NCBI GenBank assembly: GCA_900755085.1
Contig: CAAEFF010000036.1
Coordinates: 1-15,982 of the forward strand
DNA: 15,982 bases
Direction of reading: 5' to 3'
DNA from: an uncultured Streptococcus sp.
GTDB lineage: Bacteria; Bacillota; Bacilli; Lactobacillales; Streptococcaceae
Part shown: piece by piece, positions 6,151-14,540 of the stretch
Position numbering within the stretch: position 1 is the stretch's first letter
Layout: the number at the start of each line of letters is the position of its first letter
Translations under genes and position numbers: made by a program
Notes under the pieces: model-generated
What the model was told of the DNA's origin: nothing
The model's input: the letters and a program-made list of their open reading frames with translations, nothing else
Databases searched by the model: none

Positions 6151-8346
6151 ATGATGAACAAAGGATCATTCAAAAGTTTATTTAGCTTTGAATTCTGGCA
6201 AAAGTTTGGTAAGGCCTTGATGGTCGTTATCGCTGTCATGCCAGCGGCTGGGTTGATGATTTCAATCGGGAAATCTATCCCTATGATCAACCCGAATTTG
6301 TCTCCACTTGTTATTACAGGTGGGATTCTCGAACAAATCGGTTGGGGGGTTATTGGAAACCTTCACATCCTCTTTGCACTCGCTATCGGTGGTAGCTGGG
6401 CCAAAGAACGTGCAGGGGGTGCCTTTGCAGCTGGTCTCTCATTCATCTTGATTAACCGTATTACCGGTGCAGTTTTCGGAGTGACATCTGCAATGTTAGC
6501 TGATAAAGCTGCAACGGTTCACACAATCTTCGGTGGATCAATTAAAGTTGCGGACTACTTTATCAGTGTTCTTGAAGCACCAGCTCTGAATATGGGGGTA
6601 TTTGTAGGGATTATCTCAGGTTTTGTTGGGGCAACAGCCTTCAATAAATACTACAACTACCGTAAACTCCCAGAAGCCCTTTCTTTCTTCAATGGGAAAC
6701 GCTTTGTACCATTCGTTGTTATCGTCCGTTCAGCTGCTACAGCCTTGGTTTTGGCAGCATTGTGGCCAGTAGTTCAATCAGGAATTAATGGATTTGGTGT
6801 TTGGATTGCTAACTCCCAATCCACTGCTCCAGTGTTGGCACCATTCTTGTTCGGTACCTTGGAACGTCTTCTCTTGCCATTTGGTCTTCACCACATGTTG
6901 ACCATTCCAATCAACTATACTCAATTGGGTGGTAGCTACCAAGTTCTTACAGGTGCTGCCAAAGGAACAACAGTATTTGGACAAGATCCACTTTGGTTGG
7001 CTTGGGTAACAGACCTTGTTAACTTGAAGAAAGCAGATCCTAGTCAGTATCAACACTTGCTTCAAGCATACGTACCAGCTCGTTTCAAAGTTGGTCAAAT
7101 GATCGGATCATTTGGTATCTTGATGGGGGTTGTGGTGGCTATCTACCGCAATGTGGACCCAGATAAAAAAGAAAAATACAAAGGGATGCTTGTTGCAACT
7201 GCTCTTGCAACCTTCTTGACAGGTGTTACAGAACCAATTGAATACATGTTCATGTTCATTGCAACACCATTGTACTTGATCTACGCCTTTGTTCAAGGTG
7301 CTGCCTTTGCAATGGCTGACTTGGTTCACCTTCGTGTTCACTCATTCGGTTCCATCGAATTCTTGACACGTACTCCAATGGCCATCAACGCTGGTTTGGC
7401 ACTAGATATCTTTAACTTTGTATGGGTAACAGTCCTCTTTGGATTTATCATGTACTTCATTGCCAACTTCATGATTAAGAAATTCAATTATGCGACTCCA
7501 GGACGTAATGGAAACTACGAACAAAATGATGATGCCCCTTCAGGAGATGGTGCAACAGCTGGAGCTGCTACAAGCTCAGCAAGCTCACAAGTCATTAACA
7601 TCATCAACCTTCTTGGTGGACGTGCCAATATCGTAGATGTTGATGCATGTATGACTCGTCTTCGTGTAACAGTTAAAGATGCTGAAAAAGTCGGTACTGA
7701 AGAACAATGGAAAGCAGAAGGAGCTATGGGACTTGTCATGAAAGGACAAGGTGTCCAAGCGATCTACGGACCTAAAGCTGACGTATTGAAATCTGATATC
7801 CAAGACGTTCTTGATTCAGGTGAAGTCATTCCTGAAACACTTCCTAGCCAAATGACAGTAGTTCAAAAAGCTGAAGCAACCTTTAAAGGGGTGACGGATG
7901 AAGTGCATTCCGTTGCAGATGGTGAAGTGATTAACATCGAAGATGTGAAAGATCCTGTATTCTCCCAAAAAATGATGGGTGACGGATTTGCGGTTGAGCC
8001 TGAAAATGGCCACATCGTTTCACCAGTTACTGGTAAAGTTACTAGCGTCTTCCCAACCAAACATGCCCTTGGTTTGGTAACAGATAATGGTTTGGAAGTA
8101 TTGGTTCACATCGGTCTAGATACAGTTAGTCTTGAAGGAAAACCATTTGAGGTTAAAGTGACGGAAGGCCAAACAGTGGCTGCTGGAGACCTCTTGGTAG
8201 AAGCAGACCTTGATGCGATACGTGAAGCAGGTCGTGAAACATCAACTATTGTTGTCTTCACAAATGCAGATGCGATCAAATCAGTTAAGGTCGAACATAC
8301 TGGTAAATTGGCTGCAAATGCTCCAGTTGCAACAGTAGAATTATAA
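6151..8346 (+). CDS. ptsG: PTS glucose-type permease, EIICBA fusion
   Basis: A 731-residue phosphotransferase permease that imports and phosphorylates a sugar, with domain order IIC-IIB-IIA. IIC (about 15-450) is a multi-helix membrane domain starting near VIAVMPAAGLMISIG and holding the GVTEPIEY motif at about 358-365. A Gly/Ala/Ser/Asp-rich linker (about 453-480) follows. IIB has the phospho-cysteine Cys500 in DACMTRLRV. IIA has His638 (KHALGL) and the phospho-histidine His653 (LVHIGLD), the same 15-residue spacing as in EIIA-Glc. The protein closely resembles streptococcal PtsG, but maltose-type MalT permeases share this architecture and the operators here resemble MalR as well as CcpA sites, so the sugar is not certain. 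Two ATGs (6151, 6154) follow AAGGAGG. Regulation is expected to be carbon-source dependent. A phosphatase/nuclease-family gene follows. Confidence 0.93.
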   Translation: MMNKGSFKSLFSFEFWQKFGKALMVVIAVMPAAGLMISIGKSIPMINPNLSPLVITGGILEQIGWGVIGNLHILFALAIGGSWAKERAGGAFAAGLSFILINRITGAVFGVTSAMLADKAATVHTIFGGSIKVADYFISVLEAPALNMGVFVGIISGFVGATAFNKYYNYRKLPEALSFFNGKRFVPFVVIVRSAATALVLAALWPVVQSGINGFGVWIANSQSTAPVLAPFLFGTLERLLLPFGLHHMLTIPINYTQLGGSYQVLTGAAKGTTVFGQDPLWLAWVTDLVNLKKADPSQYQHLLQAYVPARFKVGQMIGSFGILMGVVVAIYRNVDPDKKEKYKGMLVATALATFLTGVTEPIEYMFMFIATPLYLIYAFVQGAAFAMADLVHLRVHSFGSIEFLTRTPMAINAGLALDIFNFVWVTVLFGFIMYFIANFMIKKFNYATPGRNGNYEQNDDAPSGDGATAGAATSSASSQVINIINLLGGRANIVDVDACMTRLRVTVKDAEKVGTEEQWKAEGAMGLVMKGQGVQAIYGPKADVLKSDIQDVLDSGEVIPETLPSQMTVVQKAEATFKGVTDEVHSVADGEVINIEDVKDPVFSQKMMGDGFAVEPENGHIVSPVTGKVTSVFPTKHALGLVTDNGLEVLVHIGLDTVSLEGKPFEVKVTEGQTVAAGDLLVEADLDAIREAGRETSTIVVFTNADAIKSVKVEHTGKLAANAPVATVEL

Positions 8347-8353
8347 GAGATGT

Positions 8354-8398
8354 CGGCAAAGAAAATGAGGTTGGGGCAGTGCACCCGGCCTCTTGCCG
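8354..8398 (+). terminator. intercistronic hairpin between the PTS and EEP genes
   Basis: GAGGTTGGG (8367-8375) pairs with CCCGGCCTC (8384-8392), enclosed by CGGCAA (8354-8359) with TTGCCG (8393-8398) and a one-sided bulge. Only a short TTTCTT follows, so termination is probably partial; alternatively it protects the 3' end of the PTS message. Confidence 0.5.
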
Positions 8399-8431
8399 TT
8401 TCTTGATTTGGAGAGAAGGAGAAATCAGGGG

Positions 8432-9244
8432 ATGAAATTTTTAACATTAAATTCCCATAGTTGGATGGAAGAGAATGCCCAGCAAAAATTTGAGACCCTC
8501 AAGGAGCAAATTTTAGAAGCACAATATGATGTGATCTGTTTCCAAGAGGTCAATCAAGAAATGGCCTCAGAAGCAGTCAAAACGGATGAGTATTATCAAG
8601 CTTTGCCATCAGCTGTAGCCATTCACAAGGATCACTTTGTTCGCGTATTGGTTGAGGAGTTGGCTGCTCAAGGTCTTCACTATTACTGGACGTGGGCTTA
8701 CAACCATATTGGCTATGATCACCTCAATGAGGGGGTAGCCGTTCTTTCGCGTCAACCTTTGAAGGCGGATGAGATATTGGTCTCCAATATGGATGATCCA
8801 ACGGACTACCATACGCGTCGGGTGGCCGTTGCCCATACCAGTGTCGATGGAAAAGAGATTGTTGTTGCCAGTGTCCATCTTTCTTGGTGGGACAAAGGCT
8901 TCCAATTTGAGTGGCCACGTATTGAGAAGTACTTCAGTCAAGTAGGTAAACCCTTTATTCTAGCGGGTGATTTCAATAATCCTGCTGGTCAAGAAGGCTA
9001 TGAAACGATTCTATCTAGTTCACTTGAACTTCAAGATAGCTTTATTGAAGCTAAAGAAACAAAGGGTACCTATACTGTAGGTCCTGGAATTGATGGCTGG
9101 ACGGACAATCAAATTCCATTGCGGATTGATTACGTCTTTGCAAGTCCAGAATGGGACATCCAGCGTCTTCATGTCATCTTTGATGGGGAAAATAAACCCC
9201 ATGTCAGTGACCACTATGGCTTAGAAGCTGAATTATCACTCTAA
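8432..9244 (+). CDS. endonuclease/exonuclease/phosphatase (EEP) superfamily protein
   Basis: A 270-residue EEP-fold metal-dependent phosphoesterase. Visible catalytic motifs are LNSHSW with Asn7, ICFQEVN with Glu39, SVHLSWW with His149, LAGDFNNP with Asp180 and Asn182, RIDYVFA, and the end motif SDHYGL with Asp260-His261. All key residues are present, so it should be active. There is no signal peptide. Family members hydrolyse nucleic acids, phosphoinositides or sphingolipids; the substrate is not predictable. The open frame extends upstream to TTG 8393, but MKFLTLN at 8432 is the usual beginning and GAAGGAG lies 10 bases upstream. No promoter is evident in the 85-base gap, so it is probably transcribed through from the PTS gene past a leaky hairpin, hinting at a sugar-related role. 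Confidence 0.88.
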   Translation: MKFLTLNSHSWMEENAQQKFETLKEQILEAQYDVICFQEVNQEMASEAVKTDEYYQALPSAVAIHKDHFVRVLVEELAAQGLHYYWTWAYNHIGYDHLNEGVAVLSRQPLKADEILVSNMDDPTDYHTRRVAVAHTSVDGKEIVVASVHLSWWDKGFQFEWPRIEKYFSQVGKPFILAGDFNNPAGQEGYETILSSSLELQDSFIEAKETKGTYTVGPGIDGWTDNQIPLRIDYVFASPEWDIQRLHVIFDGENKPHVSDHYGLEAELSL

Positions 9245-9252
9245 TACGAACG

Positions 9253-9303
9253 AAGAGTCGAAAGGAAAACGATTTTATTCAAATCGTCCTTCGACTCTTT
9301 TTT
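9253..9303 (+). terminator. terminator after the EEP gene
   Basis: AAGAGTCGAA (9253-9262) pairs with TTCGACTCTT (9290-9299), with inner GGA/TCC and CGATTT/AAATCG stems, followed by T-rich sequence through 9303. Strong intrinsic terminator closing the PTS-EEP unit. Confidence 0.9.
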
Positions 9304-9343
9304 ATGGATCAAAGAGGAGCAGGCATAGGGGTTTCTCCTGTTC

Positions 9344-9378
9344 TTCTGCTTTCTTTACGATTCAATTTATGGTAAAAT
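9344..9378 (+). promoter_or_regulatory. promoter of the nrdR-dnaB-dnaI operon
   Basis: TGGTAAAAT (9370-9378) is an extended -10; no good -35. The upstream block TTCTGCTTTCTTT (9344-9356) is identical in sequence and spacing to the one before gnd (3721). No NrdR-box-like palindrome is apparent. Confidence 0.55.
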
Positions 9379-9409
9379 GAAGTGTTAAAACAGTTTAAGG
9401 AGGTAGCAA

Positions 9410-9883
9410 ATGCGTTGTCCAAAATGTGGTGGAAGTAAGTCTAGTGTGGTGGATAGTCGACAAGCTGAAGATGGGAACACCATCCGTCGTCGCAGGGAAT
9501 GCGAAGAATGCCATTATCGCTTTACTACCTATGAACGAGTGGAAGAACGGACTCTAGTAGTTGTCAAAAAGGATGGGACACGCGAGCAATTTTCTCGTGA
9601 TAAAATCTTTAATGGCATTATCCGCTCGGCTCAAAAACGGCCTGTTTCTAGTGATGAAATCGAAGAGATTGTAAACCGGATTGAACAAAAGGTTCGCAGC
9701 CAAAGTGATAATGAAATCAACAGTGAATATATTGGTTCGTTGGTCATGGATGAGTTAGCAGATCTAGATGAGATCACCTATGTTCGTTTTGCTAGTGTTT
9801 ACCGGAGTTTCAAGGATGTCGGTGAATTAGAGACCCTCTTGAAGCAAATCACGAAGGGAACCAAGAAGAAAAAGGAAAAATAG
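9410..9883 (+). CDS. nrdR: transcriptional repressor NrdR
   Basis: A 157-residue regulator that represses ribonucleotide reductase genes according to bound ATP/dATP. The N-terminal zinc ribbon has Cys3-Cys6 (MRCPKC) and Cys31-Cys34 (RECEEC). An ATP-cone domain spans about residues 49-139 (VVVKKDGTREQFSRDKI onward). The tail is lysine-rich, as usual. The start has AAGGAGG six bases upstream. It is the first gene of a compact run; dnaB begins immediately after its TAG. Its placement with replication genes fits coordination of dNTP supply with DNA replication. No ribonucleotide reductase gene is in the window, so it acts in trans. Confidence 0.97.
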   Translation: MRCPKCGGSKSSVVDSRQAEDGNTIRRRRECEECHYRFTTYERVEERTLVVVKKDGTREQFSRDKIFNGIIRSAQKRPVSSDEIEEIVNRIEQKVRSQSDNEINSEYIGSLVMDELADLDEITYVRFASVYRSFKDVGELETLLKQITKGTKKKKEK

Positions 9884-11062
9884 ATGAAGCCCAATACGCC
9901 TTTTGCATTTTTAAAAAATAATCTTCTTCCACCGGCAGGGGCTGCATTGGAGCAGTATTACCTGCCTATTTTAGAGACGGAAACAGTAGCGGTTTATCGT
10001 TATTTGCTCGCCTCTTATGATCAGGGTGAAAAACAATATTTACTGGCGCAAATCCTCAATCACTTGAATTTAGGATTTCCACAGTTGCTACTTTCCTTTG
10101 ATCGTTTAATTGCCATGGGTTTGATCGATCTCTATGAGGAAGAAGTTGGGATCACCATTCAATTACATGCCCCTCTTGAGGCAGAACAATTTTTTTCAAA
10201 TGCTGTTTTTAAACGCTTACTGGAAAAAAAGATTGGAGAAAAGGCGGTGGAGGATCTGCTTCCAGCACGCTCTTTAGGAACTAGACGGCAAGTGTCCTTC
10301 TCTCAAGTATTTGGACTAGATGCTGGGGAGGCGACCGTTCTTCCAAGTAAGAAACAGCAGTTTGATATGGAGATGTTTAAACGAATGATGGGGCGTGATG
10401 GACTTCGTTTTGCGGATGAAGGAGAAGCAACCCTAGCCCTCTTTGCCATCGCAGAAGAGCAGCAATGGACCTGGTATGAAACCTATCTTTTAGCCAAAGA
10501 AACAGCTGTAGAGCGGATTGTCTCTCCAAAGAGAATAAAGCAAAAATTGGCTCAGGCTAGCCAGGAGCAACCCCGCGTGTCTTATAGCCGTCAGGAAGAA
10601 ACTATTCTGAGAGAAGCTAAGGCAAAATCCAGCTTCCAATTTTTAGCGGAGATTAAAAAGGCGCGCAATGCGACCATTACGCAGAGCGAACGCAAGACGC
10701 TATCTAAGTTAGCTGATCTAGGCTTACTAGATGAGGTGATCAACATTATCTTATTGTTGACCTTTAACAAGACCCAGTCTGCTAATCTGAATGAAAAATA
10801 TGCTGTGAAGGTAGGAAATGATTTTTCTTATCAAGGAGTCAACAGTGCAGAACTAGCGATTTTAAAAGTTCGAGAACGCCAGGAACAAGCTAAGGCTCAA
10901 GGAAACAAGGGGACGAGCCCTGCGTCAGCCAAGGGCAAGCAAAACAATGTTCCCAAGTGGAGTCAACCAAACTATCAAAATCAAACCAGTCAAGCAGAAA
11001 AGGTGGATCTTGCTAAAGAGAAACAACGCCTGTTAGAAAAACTGAATCAAGGAGGTGAGTAG
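9884..11062 (+). CDS. dnaB: replication initiation/membrane attachment protein DnaB (Gram-positive type)
   Basis: A 392-residue protein in the position and of the size of streptococcal DnaB, the helicase-loading cofactor that with DnaD and DnaI brings the replicative helicase to the origin (not the E. coli DnaB helicase). It opens with PFAFLKNNLLPPAG, followed by a winged-helix-like N-terminal region, a DnaD-like helical middle-to-C-terminal region, and a low-complexity Gln/Lys/Asn/Ser-rich stretch (about 335-375) before the final helix DLAKEKQRLLEKLNQ. ATG 9884 directly follows the nrdR TAG with no gap, and AAAGGA lies 7 bases upstream inside nrdR, so the genes are coupled. Identification relies on context plus fragments of family similarity, but the nrdR-dnaB-dnaI order is classical. 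Confidence 0.93.
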   Translation: MKPNTPFAFLKNNLLPPAGAALEQYYLPILETETVAVYRYLLASYDQGEKQYLLAQILNHLNLGFPQLLLSFDRLIAMGLIDLYEEEVGITIQLHAPLEAEQFFSNAVFKRLLEKKIGEKAVEDLLPARSLGTRRQVSFSQVFGLDAGEATVLPSKKQQFDMEMFKRMMGRDGLRFADEGEATLALFAIAEEQQWTWYETYLLAKETAVERIVSPKRIKQKLAQASQEQPRVSYSRQEETILREAKAKSSFQFLAEIKKARNATITQSERKTLSKLADLGLLDEVINIILLLTFNKTQSANLNEKYAVKVGNDFSYQGVNSAELAILKVRERQEQAKAQGNKGTSPASAKGKQNNVPKWSQPNYQNQTSQAEKVDLAKEKQRLLEKLNQGGE

Positions 11063-11962
11063 ATGGAAAGTGTAGGTCAAACCATGTCTCACATGAACCG
11101 TGCGCGTCAATTTAACTATGAGGATTTGGTCGCACAGATCTTGGCAGACCAAGAAGTGGCTGCCTTTATCAAGGACCAGTCTTTGTCTGAACAAGAAATT
11201 CGACGGAGTATTTCAAAATTTAATCAATACATTAGTGAACGCAACCGTTTCTTATTGGGAGATCCGGATTATATTGCCAAAGGTTATAAGCCCATCCTCA
11301 CCATGAATGAAGGCTATGCGGATGTCGCTTATGAGGAGACGCCAGAGTTAATCGAAGCCCAAAAACGAGCTGCGATCAACCAACGTCTCAACTTGATCAA
11401 TCTCCCTTCAACCTTGAAAGAGGCGAGTCTAGCTAAGGTAGAGCTCGATGATAAGGGACGATTTGAGGCCTTTGAAGAATTAGCCAATTTTGTAGCCAAC
11501 TATCCGGAATATCAAAAGGGGATCTACCTCTATGGTGATTTTGGAGTAGGAAAGAGCTACATGATGGCAGCCTTGGCTCATGATTTATCCGAAAAACGCC
11601 AGGCCTCTACTACCCTACTTCATTTCCCAAGTTTTGCTATCGATGTCAAAAATGCCATCAGTTCAGGCTTGGTCAAAGAAACCGTCAATCAGGTGAAAAA
11701 AGCCGAAATTTTAATTCTCGATGATATCGGTGCGGAACAGATGTCAGCCTGGGTGCGAGATGAAATCTTACAGGTGATTCTGCAGCACCGGATGCAGGAA
11801 AATCTCCCAACCTTCTTTACTTCTAACTTTAATTTTGAAGAGTTGGAACGTCATTTTGCGGCTTCGCGCAACGGGGATGAAACCTGGCAGGCCAAACGTG
11901 TCATGGAGCGCGTGAAATTTTTAGCCAAGGAAATCCATTTGGAAGGAGTCAATCGCCGATGA
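11063..11962 (+). CDS. dnaI: primosomal protein DnaI (AAA+ helicase loader)
   Basis: A 299-residue AAA+ ATPase of the DnaC/DnaI type that loads the replicative helicase. Walker A is GDFGVGKS (158-165), Walker B ILILDD (216-221), sensor 1 TSNF (253-256), and the arginine-finger region RVMERV (279-284). The N-terminal domain (1-130) matches DnaI, but there is no cysteine anywhere in the protein, whereas Bacillus DnaI binds zinc there through cysteines. ATG 11063 starts right after the dnaB TAG, with AAGGAGGTGA four bases upstream. Its stop overlaps the start of the nitroreductase gene. Confidence 0.97.
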   Translation: MESVGQTMSHMNRARQFNYEDLVAQILADQEVAAFIKDQSLSEQEIRRSISKFNQYISERNRFLLGDPDYIAKGYKPILTMNEGYADVAYEETPELIEAQKRAAINQRLNLINLPSTLKEASLAKVELDDKGRFEAFEELANFVANYPEYQKGIYLYGDFGVGKSYMMAALAHDLSEKRQASTTLLHFPSFAIDVKNAISSGLVKETVNQVKKAEILILDDIGAEQMSAWVRDEILQVILQHRMQENLPTFFTSNFNFEELERHFAASRNGDETWQAKRVMERVKFLAKEIHLEGVNRR

Positions 11963-12672
11963 ATGAAACCATCCGTTTAATGAAATCTCATTTTTCTGTT
12001 CGCCGTTTTAAGGAAGAAGCCATCAAAGAAGCTGACCTCAAGGAAATCTTATCAGCTGGGCAGATGGCATCAAGTTGGAAAAACTTTCAGTCTTATTCTG
12101 TGATTGTGGTCAAAAGCAAGGAAAAGAAAGAAGCTCTCTACGATTTGCTTCCTCAAGAAGCGATTCGCCAATCGGATGTCTTTCTCCTCTTTGTTGGAGA
12201 TTTAAACCGCGCTGAAAAAGCTGTCAAACTTCATGAGCAGGATTTCCATCCTGAAGGGGTGGACAACTTACTGATCACCTCAGTGGATGCGGCTCTAGCA
12301 GCTCAAAATACGCTATTAGCAGCTGAAAGTCTCGGCTATGGTGGAGTGATTATCGGCATGTTGCGCTACTGTTCAGAAGAAGTCGCAGCACTCTTCCGTC
12401 TGCCAGACTATACCTATCCTGTTTTTGGGATTGCTCTCGGAGTACCTAATCAGCAGCATGCGGTGAAACCACGTTTGCCATTGGAGCAGGTTGCTTTTGA
12501 AGAAGAATACCAAGAACAAGACCTATCGGTTGTGACTGCCTACGACAAGGTTCAGGCAGATTATGCTGGAGCGCGTGTAACGGACAGCTGGAGCGAGCGT
12601 CTTGCAGCTCAATTTGGTCAACCTGAACAAGAAGAGACCAAAAAACTACTAGAAAAACACAAACTATTATGA
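11959..12672 (+). CDS. NADPH-dependent nitroreductase/flavin reductase (NfsA/Frp-like)
   Basis: A 237-residue FMN-binding oxidoreductase. The N-terminus has the SVRRF motif (Arg15-Arg16) typical of FMN phosphate contact, then ASSWKNFQSYS, a GYGGVIIGMLR segment, and a C-terminal extension ending in a SWSERLAAQF helix, as in NfsA/Frp. It is expected to be a cytoplasmic dimer reducing nitro compounds, quinones or flavins with NADPH; the natural substrate is unknown. The ATG lies in an ATGA overlap with the dnaI stop, and GGAAGGAG sits 10 bases upstream in dnaI. It has no evident link to replication and is likely a passenger of the operon or a redox partner. Confidence 0.9.
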   Translation: MNETIRLMKSHFSVRRFKEEAIKEADLKEILSAGQMASSWKNFQSYSVIVVKSKEKKEALYDLLPQEAIRQSDVFLLFVGDLNRAEKAVKLHEQDFHPEGVDNLLITSVDAALAAQNTLLAAESLGYGGVIIGMLRYCSEEVAALFRLPDYTYPVFGIALGVPNQQHAVKPRLPLEQVAFEEEYQEQDLSVVTAYDKVQADYAGARVTDSWSERLAAQFGQPEQEETKKLLEKHKLL

Positions 12673-12714
12673 AATGAAGAGAGGCGTTCTTGAACCGAGG
12701 TCTCGCCTTTCATT
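12673..12714 (+). promoter_or_regulatory. bulged hairpin in the nitroreductase-der gap
   Basis: AATGAA (12673-12678) pairs with TTCATT (12709-12714) and AGGCG (12682-12686) with CGCCT (12704-12708), with a GAG bulge and a 17-base loop. It fills most of the 57-base gap. No T-tract follows, and the der ribosome site AGAGGA comes just after, so it looks more like a processing site or leader structure than a terminator. Confidence 0.4.
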
Positions 12715-12729
12715 AGAAAAGAGGAAATC

Positions 12730-14040
12730 ATGGCCCTACCAACTATTGCGATTGTAGGCCGTCCCAATGTCGGAAAATCGACTCTCTTTAACCGGATTGC
12801 CGGTGAGCGGATTTCCATCGTTGAGGATGTAGAAGGAGTCACTCGTGACCGCATTTATGCAACAGCTGAGTGGTTAAATCGAAAATTTAGTATCATTGAT
12901 ACAGGGGGGATTGATGACGTAGATGCCCCATTTATGGAGCAAATCAAGCATCAAGCAGAAATCGCCATGGACGAAGCAGATGTGATCGTCTTTGTTGTTT
13001 CTGGAAAAGAAGGGATCACGGATGCGGATGAATATGTCACTCGTATCTTGTATAAGACCCATAAACCGGTGATTCTTGCAGTCAACAAGGTGGATAACCC
13101 AGAGATGCGCAATGATATCTATGACTTTTATGCCTTGGGACTGGGTGAGCCACTACCGGTATCCTCTGTCCACGGGATCGGAACTGGGGATGTGCTCGAT
13201 GCCATCATTGAAAATCTTCCGAATGAAACAGAAGAAGAAAATCCAGATATCATCAAATTTAGCTTGATTGGTCGTCCAAATGTTGGGAAGTCAAGCTTGA
13301 TCAATGCGATTCTCGGGGAAGACCGGGTCATCGCAAGCCCGGTTGCTGGAACTACACGGGATGCCATCGATACCCATTTTACCGATGCAGATGGCCAAGA
13401 ATTTACCATGATCGATACAGCTGGTATGCGCAAATCTGGTAAAATCTATGAAAACACTGAGAAATATTCTGTCATGCGTGCCATGCGTGCCATCGACCGT
13501 TCAGATGTGGTTTTGATGGTTATCAATGCCGAAGAAGGGATTCGGGAGTATGATAAGCGGATCGCTGGCTTTGCTCATGAAGCTGGTAAAGGGATGATCA
13601 TTGTTGTCAACAAATGGGATACTATTGAAAAAGACAACCATACCATGAAGCAGTGGGAAGATGACATTCGCGATCAATTCCAATACCTTTCTTATGCGCC
13701 GATTGTCTTTGTTTCTGCCCTAACTAAACAACGCTTGCACAAGTTGCCAGACATGATCAAACAGATCAGTGAGAGTCAAAATACGCGGATTCCTTCAGCT
13801 GTCTTGAACGATGTGATTATGGATGCCATTGCCATTAATCCAACGCCGACCGACAAAGGAAAACGACTCAAGATCTTCTATGCGACACAAGTGGCAACCA
13901 AGCCGCCAACTTTTGTCGTCTTTGTTAACGAAGAAGAACTGATGCACTTCTCTTACCTCCGTTTCTTGGAAAACCAGATTCGAAAAGCTTTTGTCTTTGA
14001 AGGCACTCCGATCCATTTGATTGCGCGAAAACGGAAGTAG
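12730..14040 (+). CDS. der: ribosome biogenesis GTPase Der (EngA)
   Basis: A 436-residue double GTPase needed for 50S subunit maturation. The first G domain has GRPNVGKST (10-18), DTGG (about 57) and NKVD (119). The second has GRPNVGKSS (from about 181), DTAGM (229) and NKWD (294). A KH-like C-terminal domain ends the protein (NPTPTDKGKRLKIFYATQ, then THLIARK-type basic end). Length and motif order are normal. ATG 12730 has AGAGGA about five bases upstream. It probably belongs to the nrdR operon, separated by the hairpin at 12673; I see no clear separate promoter. Confidence 0.98.
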   Translation: MALPTIAIVGRPNVGKSTLFNRIAGERISIVEDVEGVTRDRIYATAEWLNRKFSIIDTGGIDDVDAPFMEQIKHQAEIAMDEADVIVFVVSGKEGITDADEYVTRILYKTHKPVILAVNKVDNPEMRNDIYDFYALGLGEPLPVSSVHGIGTGDVLDAIIENLPNETEEENPDIIKFSLIGRPNVGKSSLINAILGEDRVIASPVAGTTRDAIDTHFTDADGQEFTMIDTAGMRKSGKIYENTEKYSVMRAMRAIDRSDVVLMVINAEEGIREYDKRIAGFAHEAGKGMIIVVNKWDTIEKDNHTMKQWEDDIRDQFQYLSYAPIVFVSALTKQRLHKLPDMIKQISESQNTRIPSAVLNDVIMDAIAINPTPTDKGKRLKIFYATQVATKPPTFVVFVNEEELMHFSYLRFLENQIRKAFVFEGTPIHLIARKRK

Positions 14041-14063
14041 GGAATATACGAAAAATAACTGTT

Positions 14064-14494
14064 TTGATAAAATTTTTGGTTATTAGCCTCATCATTGTTT
14101 TCTTAACAGCCTGTCAATCAACGCGTCAAGAAAAATATCATAGTTCGATGAAAGATGGTGATGAGACGGACTATTCTAACTGTAAAAAAACAATGAGATT
14201 CTTAAGATTGAATCCTGGAAAGAACTATTTGATATTGAAGCTTCTGATTTATTGGCATTTAACTCTGCGAAGGATAGTTTGATTGAAAATTATGGTCATA
14301 TAAAGGGAATGGACTATTTTGTGGAAAAACCCAAGTCAGGCCATTTGCAGATCCATATAGTGACAGATTTTTCAAAATTGGATCTAAAAACTTGGAATAA
14401 AGTTTTTAAGACGAATAAGAAATTGAAGGACTTAACTGATTATTCAAAAAATAAAAAACTATTGGAAGATAATGGAGCTGTCAGAGCCCAATAA
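14064..14494 (+). pseudogene. frameshifted lipoprotein gene
   Basis: The first part (TTG start 14064) encodes a lipoprotein signal peptide: IKFLVISLIIVF then the lipobox LTAC, followed by a polar stretch. The frame runs into unrelated codons after the A7 tract at 14184-14190 and stops at 14280-14282. Reading on in the -1 frame from 14189 gives a coherent charged sequence (NNEILKIESWKEL, then DLLAFNSAKDSL) to the stop at 14492-14494. One extra A (A8) would restore a single 143-residue lipoprotein. The start is uncertain: no good ribosome site, and the TTG overlaps a TGATAAAAT sequence. I do not recognise the family. It could be a real loss, a phase-variable or slippage-expressed gene, or a sequencing error. 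Confidence 0.7.
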
Positions 14495-14540
14495 ATTTTC
14501 TAAATATATTAAACAACGATAAAAAATACTTTTTGTTGAC

